A stretch of 5,633 nt of DNA from Desulfobacteraceae bacterium (lineage in GTDB: Bacteria > Desulfobacterota > Desulfobacteria > Desulfobacterales > Desulfosalsimonadaceae). The stretch is taken from the NCBI GenBank assembly GCA_021162325.1, contig JAGGYV010000256.1, forward strand, positions 1 through 5,633. The letters are read 5' to 3'. This document shows positions 1-4,371 of this stretch, piece after piece. The notes beneath the pieces are model-generated. The model ran no database searches, was not told where the DNA came from, and was given only the letters and a program-made list of their open reading frames with translations. Within the stretch, counting starts at the first letter, position 1, and the number at the start of each line of letters is the position of its first letter. The translations under genes and the position numbers were made by a program.

Positions 1-1
1 G

Positions 2-145
2 TTTAATCGAACACCCTTTTATCAGGAAATGGCTCGCCTGGAACAATGCGTAAGGGGCGTGGCCGGTATCACCCAAAAATTTAAAAAAACCGTGGCGCAA
101 ATGCTGGTTTCAAATCTGGAAACAGGCCTGGAAAAGATGTTATGA
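2..145 (+). CDS. C-terminal end of an unrecognised protein (partial)
   Basis: The frame starting at position 2 is open from the window edge to the TGA at 143-145, giving the last 47 residues of a protein whose start lies upstream. The tail is mostly helical in character, with mixed charged and hydrophobic residues ending in ETGLEKML, and has no cysteine cluster, membrane segment or other motif I can name. Its stop overlaps the ATG of the next gene in an ATGA arrangement, so the two genes are very probably co-transcribed and translationally coupled. That is the main reason to believe it is coding. I do not recognise the family and assign no function. Confidence 0.7.
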   Translation, partial: FNRTPFYQEMARLEQCVRGVAGITQKFKKTVAQMLVSNLETGLEKML

Positions 146-951
146 AAATTGTTGAAACCAATGACTTGTCCGGGATTCAATCGGATAGTCAATTAGAGAT
201 CAGGGGTCGCATGCTCAATGCCTCGGAATCATTTGAATTTAGATGTCATCCGGGTGTTTCTTGTTTTAATCTGTGCTGCCGGAACCTGAATCTTTTTTTA
301 AATCCCTATGATGTAATCCGCCTGAAACAGAATCTGGGGGTATCCTCTTCAGAATTTATTGAAAAATATACGGATATTATTGTTCGGCCCGGCCATTATT
401 TTCCGGACGTTCTGCTCCGAATGGCTGATAATGAGGAAAAAACCTGCCCGTTTTTAGCGGAAGCCGGGTGCCGGGTGTATCCGGACCGGCCACAAACCTG
501 CCGGGCGTTTCCCGTGGAACACGGCCTTTTCTATGATGCCGAAAAGAATCATACCCGACTGGTTCATTTTTTTCGGCCGCCGGACTTTTGCCAGGGCCGG
601 CATGAAAAAACGACCTGGACCCTGTCCTCCTGGGAGGCTGACCAGGAAGCGGCCTTTTATAACCAGATGACCGTTCGCTGGGCGGAAGTCGCGCGTCTGT
701 TTCAAAATGATCCGTTTGAAGGGCAAGGCCCGAATGGCCAAAACGGTAAAATGGCGTTTATGGCGGTCTACAATATTGATGCGTTCCTGGATTTTGTTTT
801 AAACAGCAGTTTTTTGAAGCGATATAAAGTCAAATCTCAGCTCCGCATCAAATTGAAATCTGATGATGTGGCGGTGTTGAAACTGGGCATGGCCTGGATC
901 AGAATGTTTTTGTTCGGCGTGAAAGTAGGTGAAATAACCCTGAAAAAGTAA
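142..951 (+). CDS. YkgJ-family cysteine cluster protein (putative metal-binding, PF03692-like)
   Basis: This 269-residue protein carries the cysteine signature of the YkgJ/UPF0153 family, described as a zinc- or iron-chelating domain. The first cluster is C35, C41, C45 and C46 in CHPGVSCFNLCC. The second is C102, C110 and C120 in CPFLAEAGCRVYPDRPQTCR, with a further cysteine at 150. The core therefore covers about residues 30-155. The remaining ~115 residues are an extension without a motif I know. There is no signal peptide or membrane segment, so it should be cytoplasmic. The biochemical role of the family is poorly defined; metal or Fe-S binding is inferred from the cysteines. The ATG at 142 overlaps the upstream stop (ATGA) and has only a weak GGAAAAG upstream, which suggests translational coupling. 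Family assignment is firm, molecular function is not. Confidence 0.9.
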   Translation: MKIVETNDLSGIQSDSQLEIRGRMLNASESFEFRCHPGVSCFNLCCRNLNLFLNPYDVIRLKQNLGVSSSEFIEKYTDIIVRPGHYFPDVLLRMADNEEKTCPFLAEAGCRVYPDRPQTCRAFPVEHGLFYDAEKNHTRLVHFFRPPDFCQGRHEKTTWTLSSWEADQEAAFYNQMTVRWAEVARLFQNDPFEGQGPNGQNGKMAFMAVYNIDAFLDFVLNSSFLKRYKVKSQLRIKLKSDDVAVLKLGMAWIRMFLFGVKVGEITLKK

Positions 952-967
952 AGCAGGATATAAAAAA

Positions 968-1000
968 TCCGGGGAATGATAATTACGGGATGTCCCCGGA
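968..1000. repeat. GGGGA-type palindrome (REP-like element or remnant)
   Basis: TCCGGGGA at 968-975 and TCCCCGGA at 993-1000 are perfect 8-bp inverted repeats around a 17-nt loop containing TAATTACGGGATG. On the + strand no T-run follows, so it is not a normal terminator for the upstream gene. On the - strand the stem is followed by TTTTTT, but no convergent gene is seen. The CCGGGGA...TAATTA...TCCCCGG pattern resembles, from memory, the ends of REP-type palindromic elements mobilised by REP-associated tyrosine transposases. It sits immediately upstream of the point where DUF4160 homology begins, so it may mark the break in that gene. Confidence 0.55.
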
Positions 1001-1012
1001 ACTCTTAGTACA

Positions 1013-1153
1013 TATAAAAATTGTAATTTAAATTCAAGAACAGCAATAAAACTTGTTCGGGACTGGATTGATATGCACTCCAAAGAACTTGAAGCCGCTT
1101 GGATTGCAGCAAGAAATTATCAAGAGATAAAGAAAATTGATCCATTATATTAA
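1013..1153 (+). pseudogene. DUF4160 gene remnant, 5' truncated
   Basis: Reading in the frame that ends with TAA at 1151-1153 gives a tail with RTAIKLVRDWIDMHSKEL followed by about 20 residues ending in KKIDPLY. This matches the C-terminal half of the DUF4160 family as I remember it: a LVxxWxELHxEEL helix and a terminal KIDPL. No ATG, GTG or TTG gives a plausible start. The frame is closed by a TAA at 980-982, and the only in-frame ATG (1073) would yield 26 residues. The N-terminal half of the family, with its PHFHA-type motif, is not present upstream in any frame I could read. DUF4160 genes usually sit directly before DUF2442 genes, and an intact DUF2442 gene follows 11 bp downstream, which strongly supports this call. 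The upstream limit of homology (about 1013-1034) is approximate. Confidence 0.75.
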
Positions 1154-1164
1154 GGAGGGAAATT

Positions 1165-1413
1165 ATGTGGGATATGAATGATATCGTCTCAATAGAATAT
1201 AAAAATGATTACATATTTCATGTTATTTTTGATAATAGCATATCAGGGAATATTGATTTTTCATCATACATCAATAAAGGACCCGTGTTTTCATCTCTCA
1301 AAGATTTGAATTTTTTTAAACAAGCATTTATTGAGGGTGGTACAATTGTTTGGCCGAATGGCGCTGATATAGCTCCTGAAAGTTTATATGCAAAATGCGA
1401 ACGAAGTGCTTGA
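1165..1413 (+). CDS. DUF2442 family small protein
   Basis: This 82-residue protein matches the DUF2442 family (PF10387-like). It has an N-terminal strand pair (residues 6-25, VSIEYKNDYIFHVIFDN), a GNIDFSSYINKGPVFSSLKD segment at about 29-48, then FFKQAFIEGGTIVWPNGADIAPESLY. The final WPNGADIAPE...LY is the clearest family hallmark. A strong ribosome binding site, AAGGAGGG at 1152-1159, lies just before the ATG at 1165 and supports that start over the second in-frame ATG at 1174. The family is usually encoded with DUF4160 in compact two-gene modules, sometimes proposed as toxin-antitoxin-like, but I know of no established activity. Here the partner is broken, so this gene appears orphaned. Low GC compared with the YkgJ gene suggests separate acquisition. 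Confidence 0.88.
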   Translation: MWDMNDIVSIEYKNDYIFHVIFDNSISGNIDFSSYINKGPVFSSLKDLNFFKQAFIEGGTIVWPNGADIAPESLYAKCERSA

Positions 1414-1414
1414 G

Positions 1415-1442
1415 TTGACCGCGTTATCAGAGAGAGTATCAG
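1415..1442 (+). promoter_or_regulatory. Weak sigma-70-like promoter candidate for the Cache-HAMP gene
   Basis: TTGACC (1415-1420) is followed after 16 bp by TATCAG (1437-1442), a 5/6 and 4/6 match to the consensus boxes. It lies about 50 bp before the ATG at 1494, but its -10 box runs into the hairpin at 1442. It is the best candidate in this short gap and no more than that. Confidence 0.22.
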
Positions 1443-1457
1443 GGGACTCCCGTCCCC
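1442..1457. repeat. GGGGAC hairpin (REP-like)
   Basis: GGGGAC at 1442-1447 and GTCCCC at 1452-1457 form a perfect 6-bp stem with a TCCC loop. It is followed by AAAAAG rather than T residues, so it is not a canonical + strand terminator. It sits between the DUF2442 gene and the Cache-HAMP gene and could be a small REP-like palindrome or an mRNA end-stabilising hairpin. Confidence 0.45.
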
Positions 1458-1481
1458 AAAAAGAATACATAAAAGCCAATT

Positions 1482-1487
1482 AAGGTG
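1482..1487 (+). promoter_or_regulatory. Ribosome binding site deciding the Cache-HAMP start
   Basis: AAGGTG lies 6 nt before the ATG at 1494. The in-frame GTG at 1485 overlaps this site and has no Shine-Dalgarno sequence of its own, so ATG 1494 is preferred. Confidence 0.6.
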
Positions 1488-1493
1488 TTGCAG

Positions 1494-3014
1494 ATGAAAT
1501 TCGCGTTCAAACTTGCATTGACCATTTTTTTAACCGGTACCATCCTTCTCGCTTTAGTATCATATACGATATACCAGTACAACCGCGCCGAGATGATCGC
1601 ATCAGAGCGTGATTACAGCAAATCCATATCCCATAAAATTTCTCAAGATATTGAACAATTATTGATTGAAAAGACAAAAATTGTATTAACACTTGCAAAT
1701 ACGCCCTTGATAAAAAAATCCCTAGATGAAAGCAATATTACATTCTCAGGGCTTGCAGAGGCCAACAGAAAGGAATTAATCAACCGCCTGAATGCCAATT
1801 GGAAAGCGGCAAATAATGAAAACGATCCTTTTATTCTTAAATATACCGATAATCAAGTGTCTCACTATTTTAAGGACCAGCAGTCAACGCTCAATGGTGA
1901 ATATGGTGAAATTTTCTTAACCAATACATTCGGCGCGCTCGTGGCTTCCACGTCCAAACTGTCCACTTTCGCTCATGCATATAAATACTGGTGGTTGGGT
2001 GCTTATGCCAATGGAACGGGTTCCGTGATTTTTGACGATCGCGGATATGATGATAGCGTGGATGGATATGTCTTAGGCGTTGTTGTCCCTGTCCGAAACA
2101 GCAATGGCATCGCCGGTATTTTAAAATGCAACCTCAATATCCTGGGTGCGATAAATCAACTGGTATCAGGTGCGAAGGACGATTTGATTGGCGATTTTAA
2201 ACTGGTTCGTTCCGGGGGCGAAATTGTTTTCGAAAAAGGTTTTGAGCCGTTAAGCACGCAGATCCCTGAAGAGATTCGCGAGAAACTGAAAGAAAATGAA
2301 AATGGTTCATTGGTGGTTACCGTTGGCGGGGAAAAATGGTTGGCCGGATTTTCAAAGATCAAACTGGAAATGCGGCAAAAAGGGTATCATTCCGGTACCG
2401 GCCTTGAATCGATTGATCACAAAAAGGGAAATATTGGTGAATCGTGGTACATACTGAATTATCGCGATATGGAAACCGTTTTGCTCCCCGTCACGGAGTC
2501 AACCCGGACGATTGCGCTGTCCATTGGTTTGGTACTTTTTATTCTGGCAATTGTGGCACTTTTGATTGGCCGCCAGGTGGCCCAGCCCCTTCTTCGCTTA
2601 ACCGAACTGACGGGAAAAATAGCAAAAGGAAATTTTGGGGCGAGAGCTGAAATTAAAGAAAAGGATGAGTTTGGCATTCTTGCGCATTCTGTTAACAGTA
2701 TGGCCGAAGAACTTGGACAGACCACAACCTCTATCAAATCGCTTGAGGATGAAGTCGCACTTAGAAAAAAATCCGAATCTGAAAAGGAACATTTGATAAC
2801 AGAATTAGAAGAGGCGCTAAAACAAGTTAAAACACTTCGCGGAATTTTGCCCATTTGCTCTTATTGTAAAAAAATCAGAAACAATGAAGGCGATTGGGAT
2901 CAAATTGAAGCTTATATCCAGGAACATTCGGAAGCAGAGTTCAGCCACGGGATATGTCAGGAATGTGCTAAAAAGTATTATCCGGATATGGATCTGTATG
3001 AAGATTCAGAGTAA
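1494..3014 (+). CDS. Membrane Cache-HAMP sensor protein with C-terminal CxxC...CxxC domain, no kinase
   Basis: This 506-residue protein (counting from ATG 1494) has a transmembrane helix at about residues 7-27 (LALTIFLTGTILLALVSY), a large extracytoplasmic region (28-337), and a second transmembrane helix (about 338-359). The outer region reads like a double-Cache ligand sensor: an N-terminal long helix (SISHKISQDIEQLL), FGALVAST near 146, and a strand-rich YVLGVVVPVRNSNGIAGIL near 192. After the second helix comes a HAMP domain (about 360-412, with DEFGILAHSVNSM), a charged coiled coil (about 413-450), and a tail with C455-x2-C458 (CSYCKKIR) and C488-x2-C491. Similar tails end many sensor and response-regulator proteins of deltaproteobacteria; zinc binding is inferred. 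No histidine kinase, GGDEF, EAL, cyclase or methyl-accepting region follows HAMP, so the output is unknown, perhaps through a partner protein. The ligand is unknown. Confidence 0.85.
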   Translation: MKFAFKLALTIFLTGTILLALVSYTIYQYNRAEMIASERDYSKSISHKISQDIEQLLIEKTKIVLTLANTPLIKKSLDESNITFSGLAEANRKELINRLNANWKAANNENDPFILKYTDNQVSHYFKDQQSTLNGEYGEIFLTNTFGALVASTSKLSTFAHAYKYWWLGAYANGTGSVIFDDRGYDDSVDGYVLGVVVPVRNSNGIAGILKCNLNILGAINQLVSGAKDDLIGDFKLVRSGGEIVFEKGFEPLSTQIPEEIREKLKENENGSLVVTVGGEKWLAGFSKIKLEMRQKGYHSGTGLESIDHKKGNIGESWYILNYRDMETVLLPVTESTRTIALSIGLVLFILAIVALLIGRQVAQPLLRLTELTGKIAKGNFGARAEIKEKDEFGILAHSVNSMAEELGQTTTSIKSLEDEVALRKKSESEKEHLITELEEALKQVKTLRGILPICSYCKKIRNNEGDWDQIEAYIQEHSEAEFSHGICQECAKKYYPDMDLYEDSE

Positions 3015-3030
3015 GGATTCTTCAGAGGAG

Positions 3031-3061
3031 GATGCGACCCCACCACGCGCGACCCCGCCAC
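3031..3061. repeat. GCGACCCC direct repeats / possible right end of a lost element
   Basis: GCGACCCCACCAC (3034-3046) and GCGACCCCGCCAC (3049-3061) are 12/13 identical with a 15-bp period, and are GC-rich against AT-rich surroundings. The first copy extends to GATGCGACCCC (3031-3041), the exact reverse complement of GGGGTCGCATC at 5603-5613. In that orientation it reads as the right end of an element lying to its left, of which nothing else remains before the stop codon at 3014. The mobile-element interpretation is inference. Confidence 0.5.
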
Positions 3062-3083
3062 ACAAAATAGTATTGACATTGGT

Positions 3084-3112
3084 ATAACAAATAAGCATAT
3101 TGAAAGTATAAT
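3084..3112 (+). promoter_or_regulatory. Promoter candidate of the toxin-antitoxin operon
   Basis: A perfect TATAAT (3107-3112) is preceded at 17-bp spacing by ATAACA (3084-3089), a 4/6 match to the -35 consensus. A perfect TTGACA lies at 3073-3078 but is 28 bp from TATAAT; at 17-bp spacing it would pair only with CATATT (3096-3101). Either pairing gives a promoter within 60 bp of the antitoxin start. The region is AT-rich. Confidence 0.5.
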
Positions 3113-3115
3113 ATG
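3096..3115. promoter_or_regulatory. Candidate operator for antitoxin autoregulation
   Basis: CATATT (3096-3101) and AATATG (3110-3115) are perfect inverted half-sites separated by 8 bp, and they span the TATAAT box. RHH antitoxins commonly repress their own operon by binding such palindromes; assigning this one is inference, since short AT-rich inverted repeats also occur by chance. Confidence 0.35.
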
Positions 3116-3132
3116 TAACATGGAGGGGTTTC

Positions 3133-3393
3133 ATGGCAGCCAGTGTAAAAACAGCTATATCGATGCAAGAGGAATTATTCAAAGAAGTAGACAAGTTAGC
3201 CGGAGAACTACATGTCTCACGGAGTAAATTGTTTGCAATGGCAGTTCGAGATTTTATCAAAAAGAATGAAAGCAAAATTTTGCTTTCTCAAATAAACAAT
3301 GCATTTAATGATCACCCAGACTCCGAAGAAATTAAAGTTCATCGCCGGATGAAGCGAAAGCAGCTCAAAAATCTTGAGAGAGAATCATGGTAA
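3133..3393 (+). CDS. Ribbon-helix-helix (CopG/MazE-type) antitoxin
   Basis: This 86-residue protein has the layout of a ribbon-helix-helix DNA-binding antitoxin. A short strand KTAISM (about 6-11) is followed by helix A (EELFKEVDKLAGEL), a turn HVSRSK, and helix B (LFAMAVRDFIKKNE, to about 47). The rest is a charged tail of the kind that binds and neutralises the toxin, ending in RRMKRKQLKNLERESW. The start is set by GGAGGGG at 3122-3128, four bases before ATG 3133. Its last 7 bp overlap the toxin gene, the classic coupled toxin-antitoxin arrangement. It is expected to dimerise, bind the operon promoter and repress it together with the toxin. The RHH fold is well supported; its exact antitoxin subfamily is not resolved. 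Confidence 0.85.
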   Translation: MAASVKTAISMQEELFKEVDKLAGELHVSRSKLFAMAVRDFIKKNESKILLSQINNAFNDHPDSEEIKVHRRMKRKQLKNLERESW

Positions 3394-3740
3394 TTGAACA
3401 AGGTGAAATATACTGGGTAGACATTGGTGAACCAAGCGGTTCAGAGCCTGGATATCTCCATCCGCATATTGTTATCCAAAACAATCTTTTTAATTCAAGC
3501 AAAATCAATACGGTTGTAATGTGTTCGCTTACCGCCAAATTAAAAAGAGGCTTATCTCCTGGTAATGTTGTATTAAAAAAAGGGGAGGCCAATCTTTCTA
3601 AGAAAAGTGTTGTGAATATTACTCAAATTTATACCGTGGACAAGAATGATCTTTGCGAAAAAATAGGTAAAGTTAACACCAAAAAAATTGCAGAAATACT
3701 CTATGGGATTCAACTACTTATAGAACCGAGAGAGTTGTAA
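3387..3740 (+). CDS. MazF/PemK-family toxin (putative mRNA interferase)
   Basis: This 117-residue protein matches the MazF/PemK endoribonuclease family across its length, which is typical for the family. It has QGEIYWVDIGEPSGSEPG at residues 5-22, then IVIQNNLFNSSKINTVVMCSLTAKL at 28-52, and a C-terminal NITQIYTVDKNDL followed by a helix ending in IQLLIEP. Family members are ribosome-independent RNases that cleave mRNA at short sequences. Aligned by eye with Bacillus subtilis MazF, the catalytic Thr48 is kept (T49) but the position of catalytic Arg25 is His (LHPH in place of VRPV). Related PemK-like proteins, as I remember them, can also have HP here, so loss of activity is not certain. ATG 3387 overlaps the antitoxin stop by 7 bp, with a weak GAGAGAGA upstream, so expression should depend on antitoxin translation. 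Confidence 0.9.
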   Translation: MVIEQGEIYWVDIGEPSGSEPGYLHPHIVIQNNLFNSSKINTVVMCSLTAKLKRGLSPGNVVLKKGEANLSKKSVVNITQIYTVDKNDLCEKIGKVNTKKIAEILYGIQLLIEPREL

Positions 3741-3775
3741 CTCCCGGCCATTGGTTGAAAACACATCAGCAGTGA

Positions 3776-3793
3776 TACCCCCGTGAACGGGTA
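3776..3793. repeat. Small CCCG/CGGG hairpin after the toxin gene
   Basis: CCCG (3780-3783), a TGAA loop and CGGG (3788-3791) form a short stem, flanked by TA on both sides and followed by CAAAAAA. There is no T-run. It may be a degraded palindromic repeat. Confidence 0.3.
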
Positions 3794-3820
3794 CAAAAAA
3801 TGCTACCGGTTATTAGGTGT

Positions 3821-3851
3821 GGTCGGGATCATTTTCTGATGACCGTTTTTT
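3821..3851 (+). terminator. Possible Rho-independent terminator of the toxin-antitoxin operon
   Basis: GGTC (3821-3824) pairs with GACC (3841-3844), and ATCA (3828-3831) with TGAT (3837-3840) around a TTTTC loop, leaving a GGG bulge. TTTTTT follows at 3846-3851. The imperfect stem makes it a weak example, but it is the best terminator-like structure downstream of the toxin, about 80 bp after its stop. Confidence 0.4.
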
Positions 3852-3904
3852 CAGGGCCCGCCACTTGTCTAAAATAAAAAAATAAAAAAATAAAATTAAA
3901 AATT

Positions 3905-4157
3905 GGGGTCGGACCAAGTAAGTATTTTTAAGTTATTGATTATATTATGTATAAAATTTAACTTATTTCACTTTGGCCTTTTAGAGGCATCATTTTAAGG
4001 GTGAAATGGTATCTTTAACGGATTAACCATAAACGCATCATTTCTTAAACAGCTCATTTTTATATTAAAATGCCCCTTCTAAGAGTAGTTTTTTTCGAGG
4101 TTAGATTTTTTTATTCATGTTAACAGTTGGTTATAAAGTTTTGTTTGGTCCGACCCC
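3905..4157. mobile_element. 253-bp MITE-like element with 13-bp inverted termini
   Basis: GGGGTCGGACCAA at 3905-3917 and its exact reverse complement TTGGTCCGACCCC at 4145-4157 bound a very AT-rich stretch with no coding frame of note. The left interior, TTAAGTTATTGATTATATTA at 3928-3947, resembles TTAATTATTAATTATTA at 5614-5630, which also follows a GGGGTCG sequence. This suggests both are left ends of the same element family. GCATCATTT occurs twice inside (3987-3995 and 4035-4043). I see no target-site duplication, which fits REP/IS200-type movement better than a DDE transposon. It has no transposase, so if mobile it would have to be moved by an enzyme encoded elsewhere. Confidence 0.6.
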
Positions 4158-4173
4158 TATATTAATGTTACAC

Positions 4174-4190
4174 GATGTTGCGGCAACGTC
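4174..4190. repeat. GATGTTG/CAACGTC hairpin
   Basis: GATGTTG (4174-4180) and CAACGTC (4184-4190) form a 7-bp stem with one G-U pair and a CGG loop. It is the first of three hairpins in about 100 bp between the 253-bp element and the ATPase gene. Confidence 0.45.
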
Positions 4191-4205
4191 CTATGTAGTC
4201 CGTAG

Positions 4206-4237
4206 GCCGGATTAGACGCGAAGCGGCGTAATCCGGC
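4206..4237. repeat. GCCGGATTA palindrome (REP-type)
   Basis: GCCGGATTA (4206-4214) and TAATCCGGC (4229-4237) are perfect 9-bp inverted repeats, with a second small stem CGC-GAA-GCG inside the loop. The GTAGGCCGGATTAG beginning and GTAATCCGGC ending resemble intergenic REP units known from enterobacteria and other proteobacteria. No T-run follows, so a repeat is more likely than a terminator. Confidence 0.65.
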
Positions 4238-4247
4238 GGATTGATCA

Positions 4248-4274
4248 CGTTCCCACAAAGGACCGTGGGAATCG
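4248..4274. repeat. CGTTCCCAC palindromic repeat
   Basis: TTCCCAC (4250-4256) and GTGGGAA (4265-4271) are perfect 7-bp inverted repeats around an 8-nt loop. The outer CG/CG pair extends the stem if one T is bulged. CGTTCCCAC...GTGGGAA matches, from memory, a dispersed intergenic palindrome seen in many proteobacteria. GGAAAAATAATT follows, with no T-run. Confidence 0.55.
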
Positions 4275-4296
4275 GAAAAATAATTCTGCTTTTGCA

Positions 4297-4324
4297 TTGA
4301 TTTTTTTAATAAAATGAGTATATT
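4297..4324 (+). promoter_or_regulatory. Promoter candidate for the AAA_14/DUF4143 ATPase gene
   Basis: TTGATT (4297-4302) and TATATT (4319-4324) are separated by 16 bp, matching the -35 and -10 consensus at 4/6 and 5/6. This would start transcription about 40 bp before the ATG at 4372. AT-rich sequence makes chance matches likely. Confidence 0.35.
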
Positions 4325-4356
4325 TATGCCTATATTAAAAAACTCGCGATTTTTTT

Positions 4357-4363
4357 AAGGTGG
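4357..4363 (+). promoter_or_regulatory. Ribosome binding site deciding the ATPase start
   Basis: AAGGTGG ends 8 nt before the ATG at 4372. An in-frame GTG at 4360 lies inside this site and has only T residues upstream, so ATG 4372 is the better start. Confidence 0.6.
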
Positions 4364-4371
4364 CAATTAAA

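Noticed and set aside
203..212. GGGGTCGCAT inside the YkgJ gene, matching the GGGGTCGCATC element end
   Set aside because: It lies in well-conserved coding context (start of the RGRML segment), has no AT-rich TTAA-TTATT block after it and no inverted partner, so a chance match is more likely.
1485..1487. GTG as start of the Cache-HAMP protein
   Set aside because: The GTG overlaps the AAGGTG ribosome binding site of the ATG at 1494 and has no site of its own. It would add only three residues.
3006..3275. A - strand open frame of 89 codons over the toxin-antitoxin promoter and antitoxin
   Set aside because: It runs antisense to the well-supported antitoxin gene, has no ribosome binding site and no recognisable motif.
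3871..3904. A-rich tract with repeated ATAAAAAA just before the mini-element
   Set aside because: Low-complexity sequence with no promoter, hairpin or coding signal. It may simply be an AT-rich target region.
3981..4082. Imperfect inverted pair inside the mini-element (TTAGAGGCATCATTTTAA and TTAAAATGCCCCTTCTAA)
   Set aside because: Alignment needs several gaps, and both arms are AT-rich. Too weak to call a structure.
4360..4362. GTG as start of the ATPase
   Set aside because: It lies inside AAGGTGG, which is well placed for the ATG at 4372. Upstream is only a T-run.
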